A stretch of DNA of 64,000 bases. Origin: Cupriavidus gilardii (GTDB taxonomy: Bacteria > Pseudomonadota > Gammaproteobacteria > Burkholderiales > Burkholderiaceae). This document shows, piece by piece, positions 27,638 to 35,824 of this stretch. The DNA lies in the NCBI RefSeq assembly GCF_013314895.1, contig NZ_JABTYE010000024.1, positions 1 to 64,000 on the forward strand. Reading direction: 5' to 3'. Both the position numbers and the translations under genes were made by a program. The notes beneath the pieces were generated by a model. That model saw only the letters and a program-made list of their open reading frames with translations, did no database searches and was not told where the DNA came from. How positions within the stretch are numbered: position 1 is the first letter of the stretch; every line of letters begins with the position of its first letter.

Positions 27638-29287
27638 ATGCCTGATCCGGACAACCTCTCTTCCGCCCCTCCGCCCCCGCACCCGCCGCAGCCCCGGGAG
27701 CCGGCGCGCCGGCGCCGCGCGCGCTGGCTGCCGTCGGTGGTCTGGCTGATTCCCATCGTCGCCGCCGTGGTCGGGCTGTCGCTGCTGTTCCATACGCTGT
27801 CGCAGCGCGGCCCCGAGATCCAGGTGACCTTCCGCACGGCCGAGGGCCTGGCCCCGGGCAAGACGCCGGTGCGCTACAAGGACGTCGATATCGGCCTGGT
27901 CAAACAGGTGCGGCTGGCGCCGGACCGCTCGCATGTGGTGGCGACCATCGACCTGAGCAAGGACGCGGAAAACTTCGCGGTCAAGGACACGCGCTTCTGG
28001 GTGGTGCGACCGCGCCTGGCCGTCAGCGGCGTGTCTGGGCTGGAGACGCTGCTGTCAGGCTCCTATGTCGGCGTGGACGCTGGCAGGTCCGAGGAAACGC
28101 AGCGCGAATTCGTCGGCCTGGAAACGCCGCCGGTGGTGACCACCGACTCGTCAGGCAAGCAGTTCGTGCTGCGGGCGGCCGATCTGGGCTCGCTCGACAT
28201 CGGCTCGCCGGTCTACTACCGGCGCGTTCAGGTCGGCCAGGTGGTGGCCTATCAGCTGGAACCGGCCGGGCGCGACATCACGCTGCGGGTCTTCATCAAC
28301 AAGCCCTACGACGAGCTGGTCACCGCCGACACGCGCTTCTGGCATGCCAGCGGCGTCGATCTGAAGCTCGATGCGGGCGGCTTCAAGCTCAATACGCAGT
28401 CGCTGGTGACGATGCTGCTGGGCGGGGTCGCGTTCCAGGCACCGCCCAACTCGCACGTGACCGAGGCCGCCAAGGAGAACACCCAGTTCCTGCTGGCCGG
28501 CGACCAGGCCGACGCAATGAAGGAGCCGGACGAGCTGGCGCCGACGCTGGCGGTGCTGAACTTCGAGCAATCGGTGCGGGGTCTGGCGCCCGGCGCGCCG
28601 GTGGACTTCCGCGGCGTGGTGGTCGGCCAGGTGCGTTCGATCGGCATCGACTACGTGCGCGAGACCAAGTCGTTCCGCCTGCCGGTCGTGGTCGAGCTCT
28701 ATCCGTCGCGGATGGGCTTCCGCGAACGCGACCTGGCCGACCGCGAACGCGCCCGCCAGCTGATGCTGAGCATGATCCAGCGCGGCCTGCGCGCGCAACT
28801 GCGTACCGGCAATCTGCTGACCGGCCAGCTGTACGTGGCGCTCGACTTCTTCCCCGGCGCCAAGCCGGTCAAGGCGCCGGCCGACACCGCGATCGCCGAG
28901 CTGCCGACCATGCCTGGCGCGCTCGACGAACTGCAGGCCAAGCTGGGCAGCATCGTCGGCAAGATCGAAAAGGTGCCGTTCGACCAGATCGGCCAGGATC
29001 TGCGCAAGACGGTGGCCCAGCTGAATACCACACTGGCCAGCGCCGACAAGCTGGTCGCGCAGCTGCAGGGCGACGTCGCGCCCGAGGTGCTGGCGGCCCT
29101 GCAGGACGCCCGCCGCACCATCCAGTCGGCCAACGGCACGCTCGCTTCCGACGCGCCGCTGCAGCAGGACACGCGCCGGATGCTGCAGGAACTGACGCGC
29201 ACCGCGGTCTCGCTGCGCACGCTGACCGACTATCTCGAACGCCATCCCGAAGCGCTGCTGCGCGGCAAGACGGAGACACAACGATGA
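27638..29287 (+). CDS. pqiB: PqiB: MCE-domain lipid-tunnel protein
   Basis: A 549-residue protein with a cytoplasmic Pro-rich N-terminus, one membrane anchor (WLPSVVWLIPIVAAVVGLSL, about 30-49) and three MCE domains in the periplasm, beginning near residues 58, 170 and 290 (for example PEIQVTFRTAEGLAPGKTPV). A long C-terminal helical region (about 420-545) is predicted to extend a tunnel toward the outer membrane, as in E. coli PqiB. It is the core of the operon and acts with the PqiA units and the PqiC lipoprotein in phospholipid movement and envelope integrity. The stop overlaps the pqiC start by 4 nt. Confidence 0.9.
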   Translation: MPDPDNLSSAPPPPHPPQPREPARRRRARWLPSVVWLIPIVAAVVGLSLLFHTLSQRGPEIQVTFRTAEGLAPGKTPVRYKDVDIGLVKQVRLAPDRSHVVATIDLSKDAENFAVKDTRFWVVRPRLAVSGVSGLETLLSGSYVGVDAGRSEETQREFVGLETPPVVTTDSSGKQFVLRAADLGSLDIGSPVYYRRVQVGQVVAYQLEPAGRDITLRVFINKPYDELVTADTRFWHASGVDLKLDAGGFKLNTQSLVTMLLGGVAFQAPPNSHVTEAAKENTQFLLAGDQADAMKEPDELAPTLAVLNFEQSVRGLAPGAPVDFRGVVVGQVRSIGIDYVRETKSFRLPVVVELYPSRMGFRERDLADRERARQLMLSMIQRGLRAQLRTGNLLTGQLYVALDFFPGAKPVKAPADTAIAELPTMPGALDELQAKLGSIVGKIEKVPFDQIGQDLRKTVAQLNTTLASADKLVAQLQGDVAPEVLAALQDARRTIQSANGTLASDAPLQQDTRRMLQELTRTAVSLRTLTDYLERHPEALLRGKTETQR

Positions 29288-29991
29288 AGGGCCCGCATAT
29301 CCTGACCCGCCGGCTGCGCGCCGCGATGTTCGCCACGGCCTGCGCCGGCACCCTGCTGCTGGGCGCCTGCGCTTCGTCGTCGGAGCCGCGCTATTACTCG
29401 CTGGCCCCGGGTGGAGAGGCCGGCGCCGCCGGTGCCGCACTTCCCGCGACCGTCGTCGCAAGAACCGGCACGGCCTCGGCCGCCGGTTCGCCGTCGGCCA
29501 CGCAGCCGCTGTGGATCGAGGTCGCACCGGCGCGCGTGCCGGAAAGGCTGAACCGCCAGCAGATCGTCGTCGCCGGCGCCGACGGCAGCGTGACGCCGCT
29601 GGACATGGCACGGTGGTCAGCGCCGCTGCCCGACGAATGGCGCGATGCGCTGTCGCAGCGCCTGCAGATCGTGCTCGGCGCGGTGGACGTCTATCAACAG
29701 GGATTGAGCGACGTGCAGCCGCTGTACCGGATCACCACCGACGTGGTGCGGCTCGATGCGCAGCCCGGCGCGCGGGTCGGTGCGACGGTCAACTGGACCG
29801 TGCGGCGGCTGCCGGATGGCCGCACGCTGGCAGGACGCACGCAGGCCGAGTTGCCGGTCGCGAGCGGCGGCCATGACATCGGCGGCGTAGTGGCGGCAAT
29901 GCGGCAGGTGGTGGACGACACCGCCGGGCAGATCGCGGCAGCCGTGGCATCGCTGCGCCAGGAGCCGACTACCGTCAGTCGCAAGCCTTAG
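29284..29991 (+). CDS. pqiC: PqiC outer-membrane lipoprotein
   Basis: A 235-residue lipoprotein of the ABC-type transport auxiliary/PqiC family. The signal peptide ends in a lipobox (LLLGAC, Cys at about residue 28). The mature part starts ASSSEPRYYSLAPGG; the YYSL motif near residue 37 is typical. The conserved IEVAPARVPERLNRQQIV segment near 77-94 follows. It is expected to dock PqiB at the outer membrane. It is the last gene of the pqi operon. Confidence 0.87.
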   Translation: MKGPHILTRRLRAAMFATACAGTLLLGACASSSEPRYYSLAPGGEAGAAGAALPATVVARTGTASAAGSPSATQPLWIEVAPARVPERLNRQQIVVAGADGSVTPLDMARWSAPLPDEWRDALSQRLQIVLGAVDVYQQGLSDVQPLYRITTDVVRLDAQPGARVGATVNWTVRRLPDGRTLAGRTQAELPVASGGHDIGGVVAAMRQVVDDTAGQIAAAVASLRQEPTTVSRKP

Positions 29992-30033
29992 GCCCGGCCG
30001 CCGGCGCCTGGGCGCGCCGATCCGCTCGTACCT

Positions 30034-30546
30034 TCAGCCTGTGGCGCCGGCGCGCGCCGCCGCCATCGCCGCGAGGCACTCCTGCGGCCCGCCGTGCACC
30101 AGTTGCACCGAGCAGGCCAGCATCAGGTTCTTGCCCAGGCCGAAGTCCTCGACATGAAAGCCGCGCGCGTCGAGCGGCCTGCCCTCGGCGTCATGACCTG
30201 CCGTGGCGCGCTCGACGATGGTGCCCGGATCGCCGGTATAGGCCCAGACGGGCTTGCCCAGCGCGACCGCAAAGCCCACCTCGAACGCCGTGCCGGAATC
30301 CGGCTCTCCGGGCCCGCGAAAGTCGTCCAGATTGGCCATCACCAGATCGGCGCGGCGGATCAGCGCGACATTGGCCTGATAGATCCAGCGCGCGGCTGCC
30401 TCCCCTGCCAGACCGGCCGGGAGCTGATGGTCCAGCGGAAACAGGCCGGTGAAGCCATGCTGCGCGCACAGGTTCTTCAGGGCCTGGCCATGGGCCATCG
30501 CATCGGGACGGAAGACATCGGGGCCGGCAAGGTAGACAGTGGGCAT
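30034..30546 (-). CDS. Nucleoside 2-deoxyribosyltransferase family protein
   Basis: A 170-residue protein with the family opening MPTVYLAGPDVFRPDA, the DLVMANLDDFRGPGEPDSG segment near residues 67-85 (the catalytic-site region) and GTAFEVGFAVALGKPVWAY near 86-103, where the family has its active-site Glu. Relatives swap bases between deoxynucleosides or cleave damaged nucleotides. It stands alone, divergent from a hydroxyacid dehydrogenase gene. Its physiological substrate is unknown. Confidence 0.85.
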   Translation of the reverse strand: MPTVYLAGPDVFRPDAMAHGQALKNLCAQHGFTGLFPLDHQLPAGLAGEAAARWIYQANVALIRRADLVMANLDDFRGPGEPDSGTAFEVGFAVALGKPVWAYTGDPGTIVERATAGHDAEGRPLDARGFHVEDFGLGKNLMLACSVQLVHGGPQECLAAMAAARAGATG

Positions 30547-30700
30547 GGGGTTCGAATTCCGGGATGTCGGTGAACGGCAGGGGCGCCATGCGGGGCGGCT
30601 GAGGGCCCGCCGGCGAGGCCACCGGCACGGACAAGAGCCGTCCGGCAGGATACACTCTGCTGTCTTTTTCCCGCCTTGCCCTTAACAAGAAGCTGACATC

Positions 30701-31642
30701 ATGCCCGCCATCGACCTGATCCAGATCGGCCCGCTCGCGCCGCACCTGAACGCCACGCTGCAGCAACAACACGGCGCGGCCGCGCTGTGGGAGCAGGACG
30801 ATTGGCCCGCCTGGCTGCGCGAGCATGGCGCGCAGGCACGCGTGGTCGTGACTTCGGCCCGGCACGGCTGCAGCGCCGCGGTGATCGACGCGCTGCCGCA
30901 ACTGGCCGCAATCGTCAGCTTCGGCGTCGGCTACGACAGCATCGCGCTGGATGCGGCGCGCGCCCGCGGCATCCAGGTCAGCAATACGCCCGACGTGCTC
31001 AACGATTGCGTGGCCGACCTCGCCTTCGGCCTGATGATCGATGCCGCCCGCGGCATCTCGCACGGCGACCGCTTCGTGCGCGACGGCCGCTGGCACCAGG
31101 GCCCGTTCCCGCTGACCAGCCGCGTGTCCGGCAAGCGCCTGGGCATCCTCGGCCTGGGCCGCATCGGCGAAAAGGTCGCGCGCCGCGCGCAAGGCTTCGA
31201 CATGGAGATCGCCTACAACAACCGGCGTCCGCGCGAGGGCGCGCCGTGGCGCCACGAGCCGGACCTGCTGGCGCTGGCCGCCTGGGCCGACTTCCTGGTG
31301 GTGACCTGCGTCGGCGGCCCGGAGACCGAAGGGCTGGTGTCGCGCCAGGTCATCGAGGCGCTCGGGCCGAAGGGCGTGCTGGTCAATGTCGCGCGCGGCA
31401 GCGTGATCGACGAGGACGCGATGGTCCAGGCGCTGCGCGATGGCCGCCTCGGCGCCGCGGGGCTGGACGTGTTCCGCGACGAACCGCGCGTGCCGCCGGC
31501 GCTGATCGGGCTGGACAACGTCGTGCTGGCCCCGCATATGGCCAGCGGCACGGTGGAGACGCGCGGCGCGATGCAGGCGCTGATGCTCGACAACCTGCGC
31601 GCCTTCCTCGAGACCGGCAAGGTCCTGACGCCGATCCTGTAA
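30701..31642 (+). CDS. D-2-hydroxyacid dehydrogenase (glyoxylate/hydroxypyruvate reductase-like)
   Basis: A 313-residue NAD(P)-dependent dehydrogenase. It has the Rossmann motif LGILGLGRIGEKVARRAQG (about 147-165) and the catalytic triad typical of the family: Arg in VNVARGSVIDED near 232, Glu in FRDEPRVP near 261, and His in LAPHMASG near 280. Length is normal. It probably reduces glyoxylate, hydroxypyruvate or another short 2-keto acid in the cytoplasm. The next gene is a LuxR-type regulator on the same strand about 110 bp on. Confidence 0.9.
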   Translation: MPAIDLIQIGPLAPHLNATLQQQHGAAALWEQDDWPAWLREHGAQARVVVTSARHGCSAAVIDALPQLAAIVSFGVGYDSIALDAARARGIQVSNTPDVLNDCVADLAFGLMIDAARGISHGDRFVRDGRWHQGPFPLTSRVSGKRLGILGLGRIGEKVARRAQGFDMEIAYNNRRPREGAPWRHEPDLLALAAWADFLVVTCVGGPETEGLVSRQVIEALGPKGVLVNVARGSVIDEDAMVQALRDGRLGAAGLDVFRDEPRVPPALIGLDNVVLAPHMASGTVETRGAMQALMLDNLRAFLETGKVLTPIL

Positions 31643-31753
31643 TGCCCCGGGCGGGCTTGCCCCGCCCTGCTCCGATACCGCGGCACGGCGTTCCACTGGA
31701 GCGTCGGCCGCGGTCTTCGATTTTCCATTCCACGCTTCGCCCTCGTGCCAGCC

Positions 31754-32254
31754 ATGCCACGGCATTTTCTTTACCTGTTCGTCTTTATCGCGCTGTACGC
31801 CTGTTTCGATCTGGTGTTCGACTACAACGAGGCCGAAGGGCTGCAGCACGTGGTCATCGACGGCATCGGCACCCTGATCACGCTGGCCGGCGTCTTCGTG
31901 CTGGCGCGCGAGCGGCTGCGCACAGACCAGGAGATTCGCCAGCTGCGCGCGTCGCTGGGCGAGGCCGAGCGGACGCTGGCGCAGCGCGACGCGGCCGCGC
32001 ACCAGGCCGGGCTGCAGATGCGGCATGCGATCAGCAGCCAGTTCGATCGCTGGAACCTGACCGCCAGCGAGCGCGAGGTCGCCTATCTGCTGATCAAGGG
32101 GCTGTCGCTGGAAGAGATCGCGGGCGTGCGCGACAGCAAGCCCAAGACCGTACGCCAGCACGCGACCAACATCTACGCCAAGGCGGGCCTGCGCGGCCGG
32201 CACGAACTGGCGGCCTACTTCCTCGAAGACCTGCTGGTGCCAGAGTTGCCCTGA
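31754..32254 (+). CDS. Membrane-anchored LuxR-type regulator
   Basis: A 166-residue protein with two N-terminal hydrophobic helices (FLYLFVFIALYACFDLVF and the VVIDGIGTLITLAGVFVLA region). A coiled segment (about 55-85) follows, then a C-terminal LuxR/GerE helix-turn-helix (LTASEREVAYLLIKGLSLEE, then KTVRQHATNIYAKAG). It has no receiver or known ligand domain. A GTG three codons earlier is an alternative start; neither has a clear ribosome site. It lies just upstream of the modABC promoter, with no direct link to it. Confidence 0.75.
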   Translation: MPRHFLYLFVFIALYACFDLVFDYNEAEGLQHVVIDGIGTLITLAGVFVLARERLRTDQEIRQLRASLGEAERTLAQRDAAAHQAGLQMRHAISSQFDRWNLTASEREVAYLLIKGLSLEEIAGVRDSKPKTVRQHATNIYAKAGLRGRHELAAYFLEDLLVPELP

Positions 32255-32304
32255 CCGGCACGATTGCTCCGATTGGAGTATCGACTGCCGTGCATCGGCG
32301 TCAA

Positions 32305-32337
32305 TTGACGGGCCGCTATATACCGCCGTATATTGCG
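32305..32337 (+). promoter_or_regulatory. modA promoter with overlapping ModE operator
   Basis: The operator is CGCTATATA-N6-TATATTGCG (32314-32322 and 32329-32337), an inverted repeat with one mismatch that matches known ModE boxes. It overlaps a sigma-70 promoter: TTGACG (32305-32310), an 18-bp spacer, then TATATT (32329-32334). Molybdate-loaded ModE bound here would block transcription of modABC. The leader to modA is about 90 nt. Confidence 0.82.
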
Positions 32338-32433
32338 CTCGATGTGACTCGAGTGTCCCCCTGCGGCACCCGATCCTTGCGGCGACACGGCTTCGATGGC
32401 CCTGTCCTCCCGTCACCGAATCCGGAACCCGCC

Positions 32434-33246
32434 ATGCCTGCTCGTCGTTCCCTCGCCCTTGCCATCGCGTCCTTTCGCCGGCGCTCACATCTGTCCGGCG
32501 CCTGCGCCGCGGCGGCGGTCGCCATGCTGGCGATGCTGCCCGCGCGGCCCGCGGCGGCCGCTGAACTCGTGATCTCGGCGGCGGCCAGCCTGACCAATGC
32601 CTTCCGCGCGGTCGCGACCGCCTACGAACAGGCGAATCCGGGAACGAAGCTGGTGCTCAATTTCGGCGCCTCCGACGTGCTGATGCAGCAGATCGTGCAA
32701 GGCGCGCCGGCCGACGTGTTCGCCTCGGCCGACCAGCAGGCGATGGACAAGGCCCAGGCCGAGCACATGATCGTGCCGGCCTCGCGCCGCGATTTCGCCG
32801 CCAATGCGCTGGTAATGGTCGAACCGGTCGACAGCGCGCTGAAGCTCGCCTCGCCGCGCGACCTGCTGCGCGACGACGTGCGCCGCGTGGCCTTCGGCAA
32901 CCCGGCCTCGGTGCCGGTGGGGCGCTATACGCGCGACGCGCTGGAAGATGCGCGCCTTTGGCAGGCCGTGTCCGCCAAGGGCGTGCCGGCGCAGAACGTG
33001 CGCCAGGCCCTGGACTATGTCGCGCGCGGCGAGGTCGATGCCGGCTTCGTGTTCGCCACGGATGCGGCGGTGATGCCGTCCAGGGTGCGTGTCGTCGCGC
33101 AGGTGCCGACGCGCACGGCGATCACCTATCCGATCGCCGTCACCGCCCGCTCGCGCCATAGCGCCGAAGCGGGGCGCTTCGTCGATTTCGTGCTGTCCGC
33201 GCAGGGCCAGGCGCTGCTCGCGCGCCACGGCTTCCGGCCGCGCTGA
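32434..33246 (+). CDS. modA: ModA: periplasmic molybdate-binding protein
   Basis: A 270-residue binding protein for the molybdate ABC transporter. A long signal peptide (Arg-rich start, then ACAAAAVAMLAMLP) ends near AAA-AEL at about residue 43. The mature protein begins ELVISAAASLTNAFRAV. The Ser residues in SAAAS and FGASD are the usual oxyanion ligands. GAPADVFASAD near 91-101 is also typical. It is the first gene of modABC, 23 bp before modB, and is preceded by a ModE operator. Confidence 0.95.
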   Translation: MPARRSLALAIASFRRRSHLSGACAAAAVAMLAMLPARPAAAAELVISAAASLTNAFRAVATAYEQANPGTKLVLNFGASDVLMQQIVQGAPADVFASADQQAMDKAQAEHMIVPASRRDFAANALVMVEPVDSALKLASPRDLLRDDVRRVAFGNPASVPVGRYTRDALEDARLWQAVSAKGVPAQNVRQALDYVARGEVDAGFVFATDAAVMPSRVRVVAQVPTRTAITYPIAVTARSRHSAEAGRFVDFVLSAQGQALLARHGFRPR

Positions 33247-33269
33247 ATGCCGCGCTCGCCTGTCCGCTG

Positions 33270-33950
33270 ATGTCGCCGATGGAATCGGTCTGGGTCCCGC
33301 TGGCACTGTCGCTGAAGGTCGCCGGCTGGGCCACCGCGATCAACGCGGTGCTCGGTGTGGCCGCCGCGGTGGCGCTGTCGCGCTGGCGCTCGCCGCTGCG
33401 CGATCTGGTCGATGCCGTGCTGACGCTGCCGCTGGTGCTGCCGCCGACCGTGCTGGGCTATTACCTGCTGGTGCTGATCGGCCGTCGCGGTGTGTTCGGC
33501 GAATGGCTGTCGTCGCTCGGCATCGAGCTGGTCTTCACCTGGCAGGGCGCGGTGCTGGCCGCCACCATCGTCGCCTTCCCGCTGGTGCTCAAGTCCGCCC
33601 GTGCGGCGATCGAGGGCGTCGACCCGCAGCTGGAGCATGCCGCGCGCGTGCTCGGGGTCAGCGAGGCCGGCATCGTCTTTCGCGTGACGCTGCCGCTGGC
33701 GGTGCGCGGCATCGCCGCCGGCGTGCTGCTGGCTTTCGCGCGTGCGCTGGGCGAGTTCGGCGCGACGCTGATGGTGGCCGGCAATCTGCCGGGACGCACG
33801 CAGACGCTGTCGGTCGCGATCTATGAAGCGGTGCAGGCCGGCGACGACAACACCGCCAATCTGCTGGTGCTGGTGACCTCGATCACCTGCGTGGTGCTGC
33901 TTGTCATCGCCGGGCGGCTGGTACCCAGCACGCGCCAGCCGGTGCGCTGA
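33270..33950 (+). CDS. modB: ModB: molybdate ABC transporter permease
   Basis: A 226-residue inner-membrane permease with five to six hydrophobic helices. It carries the permease coupling loop EHAARVLGVSEAGIVFRVTL (about 125-144), and ARALGEFGATLMVAGNLPGR (about 156-175) is highly typical of ModB. It sits between modA and modC with short spacers, so the three are one operon. Confidence 0.95.
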   Translation: MSPMESVWVPLALSLKVAGWATAINAVLGVAAAVALSRWRSPLRDLVDAVLTLPLVLPPTVLGYYLLVLIGRRGVFGEWLSSLGIELVFTWQGAVLAATIVAFPLVLKSARAAIEGVDPQLEHAARVLGVSEAGIVFRVTLPLAVRGIAAGVLLAFARALGEFGATLMVAGNLPGRTQTLSVAIYEAVQAGDDNTANLLVLVTSITCVVLLVIAGRLVPSTRQPVR

Positions 33951-33963
33951 AGGGACGGTCGCC

Positions 33964-34650
33964 ATGCACAGGGCCATGACGCTGCAGGTCGAAGTCAGCA
34001 AACGACTGGATACCGCGGATCGGCATTTCACGCTCGATATCGGCTTCTCTTCGGCCAGCCGCCGCATCGCGCTGTTCGGGCCGTCGGGCGCCGGCAAGAC
34101 GCTGACGCTGCGCGCGATCGCGGGCCTGCTGCGGCCCGACCGTGGGCGCATCGTGCTGGGCGAACGCACGCTGTTCGACGACGCCGCGGGCGTCGACGTG
34201 CGGCCACAGCAGCGGCGCGTGGCTTATCTGTTCCAGGACTACGCGCTGTTTCCCCATCTGACCGTTGCGCAGAACGTCGCCTTCGGGCTCGCGCGCGGCT
34301 GGCGCAATCCGCGTCGGGGCGAAAGCCATGACGATGCCGAACGCTGGATCGACGCCTTCGGCTTGCGCGAGGTTCGCGCCCACTATCCGGCAGAAATTTC
34401 CGGGGGACAGAAGCAGCGCGTGGCGCTGGCCCGCGCACTGGCGACCCGGCCCGATATCGTGCTGCTCGACGAACCGTTCTCCGCGTTGGACCCGGCGCTA
34501 CGGGCCCGGATGCGCGCCGAGCTGCGCGCGCTGCAGACCAGCCTGGAGGTGCCGATGCTGGTCATCTCGCACGATCCCGACGATGTCGCGGCGCTGGCCG
34601 ACCATGTGATGGAGATTCGGGACGGGCGGATCCATGGGGCGGAGGGGTAA
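33964..34650 (+). CDS. modC: ModC: molybdate ABC transporter ATPase, short form
   Basis: A 228-residue ATPase. Walker A is GPSGAGKT (about 39-46), the Q-loop is YLFQDYALFPHL (about 88-99), the signature is ISGGQKQR, Walker B is IVLLDEPF, and the H-loop is VISHD. E. coli ModC is about 350 residues, with a C-terminal TOBE/MOP domain that binds molybdate. This copy ends after the ATPase domain, so cytoplasmic feedback through ModC should be absent. The ATG at 33964 lies 14 bp after modB, with AAGGGA upstream. Confidence 0.93.
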   Translation: MHRAMTLQVEVSKRLDTADRHFTLDIGFSSASRRIALFGPSGAGKTLTLRAIAGLLRPDRGRIVLGERTLFDDAAGVDVRPQQRRVAYLFQDYALFPHLTVAQNVAFGLARGWRNPRRGESHDDAERWIDAFGLREVRAHYPAEISGGQKQRVALARALATRPDIVLLDEPFSALDPALRARMRAELRALQTSLEVPMLVISHDPDDVAALADHVMEIRDGRIHGAEG

Positions 34651-34703
34651 TAGCAGGCGCGGTCAAGTCGGCTTGCCGCGCGTTTGACCACGTCCCGTGG
34701 TGT

Positions 34704-34822
34704 TCTCCCTCTCCCCCTCAGGGGGGAGAGGGTTGGGGAGAGGGGGTGGTTTCAAGCCACAGTAGCAAGGCCAGCGCCCCTTGCCCTCTCCCCCGCCCCT
34801 CTCCCGCAAGCGGGAGAGGGGA
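34704..34822. repeat. Composite palindromic REP-like element 2
   Basis: The left part is CTCCCTCTCCCCCTCA followed by its near complement GGGGGGAGAGGG (34706-34732). The right part is CCCTCTCCCGC-AA-GCGGGAGAGGG (34798-34821). About 60 bp with a GGGGGTGG-TTCAAGC segment join them. The whole is clearly homologous to the element at 61029-61146. It fills the convergent gap between modC and modE and may also serve as a terminator. Confidence 0.85.
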
Positions 34823-34852
34823 GAAAACCACCGCCCGGGACAGCTGCGCGCC

Positions 34853-35671
34853 TCAGTCCATCGTCCCCAGAATCACGCTCGACGCCTTGAAGATCGCCAG
34901 CGCCGGCGCGCCCTCGGTCAGGCTCAGCTCGTCGAGCCCGCCATGCGTGACGATCGCCGCGATGGTGGCACCGCCGTCGAGCGCCAGCACGACCTCCGCA
35001 TTGACCGCGCCCGGCACGATGCGCGTCACCGTACCCAGCAGCTGATTGCGCGCCGACAGCCGCAGTCCGGGCGACGGCACGCCGATCATCACGGATGAAG
35101 CCTTGATCAGCGCGAACGCCTCGGTGCCCGGGGCCAGGCCCAGCGTCTCGACGCTCTCGTGCGTGACCGTGGCCACCACCTGCTGCCCGCCGACCAGCGC
35201 CAGCGTGACCTCGTCGTTCACCGCGCCGGTACGGACCTGGGTCACCGTGCCGAACAGCCGGTTGCGAGCACTGGTCTTGATCATCAGTCGTCGAATCAGG
35301 TGGATATCGTGTTGCAGCGCGTCGGCCGCGCTGGCGTCGAGCTGTTCGCTGACGCGCGACAGCTGCGCGACGAAAGCGCGGTGCTCGGCCTCGAGCGCGC
35401 GGTAGGTGCGCACCAGTCCCTCGCCGCGCGGCGTCAGCATGGTGCCGCCACCGCCCTTGCCGCCGGCGGCGCGTACCACCAGCGGCTCGCCGGCGCTGTT
35501 GTTCATCGCGTCGACGGCGTCCCACGCGGCCTTGTAGCTGAGCCCGACCGCCTTCGCGGCCGCGGTGATCGAGCCGTGTTCGGCGATCGCCGCGAGCAGC
35601 GCGATGCGGTCCTTGCCGCCGAGGTCCTGGCTGCCGGCGCGAAACCAGATCGCGCCCTGAAGTTCGAGCAT
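34853..35671 (-). CDS. modE: ModE: molybdate-responsive transcriptional regulator
   Basis: A 272-residue regulator. The N-terminal winged helix (AIAEHGSITAAAKAVGLSYK, then AWDAVDAMNN, about 29-58) precedes a GGKGGGGTMLTPRG wing. Two tandem MOP/TOBE domains follow, with matching cores SARNRLFGTVTQVRTGAVND (about 133-152) and SARNQLLGTVTRIVPGAVNA (about 206-225). This is full-length ModE architecture. It should repress modABC at 32314-32337 when molybdate is plentiful. It converges on modC. Confidence 0.95.
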   Translation of the reverse strand: MLELQGAIWFRAGSQDLGGKDRIALLAAIAEHGSITAAAKAVGLSYKAAWDAVDAMNNSAGEPLVVRAAGGKGGGGTMLTPRGEGLVRTYRALEAEHRAFVAQLSRVSEQLDASAADALQHDIHLIRRLMIKTSARNRLFGTVTQVRTGAVNDEVTLALVGGQQVVATVTHESVETLGLAPGTEAFALIKASSVMIGVPSPGLRLSARNQLLGTVTRIVPGAVNAEVVLALDGGATIAAIVTHGGLDELSLTEGAPALAIFKASSVILGTMD

Positions 35672-35752
35672 GAGGCATGGCGCCGCCGCAGGGCGGCGCG
35701 AGGGTGTCGGAACGGCGCTATGTTACCGCGCCCGCCGCGGGCAAGGTATGTC

Positions 35753-35762
35753 ATCACGTGAT
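35753..35762. promoter_or_regulatory. Palindrome between modE and the HPP gene
   Basis: ATCACGTGAT is a perfect 10-bp palindrome. It is flanked by ATGT and ACAT arms offset by one base (35748-35766). It lies in the 153-bp divergent gap and could be an operator. It does not match a ModE box, and no binding protein can be named. Confidence 0.35.
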
Positions 35763-35824
35763 ACATTGACGGCTTTTTTGCGCGACGCTTTTTTTGCTGC
35801 GTCGCGGCACGCGCCGGCGTCTTC

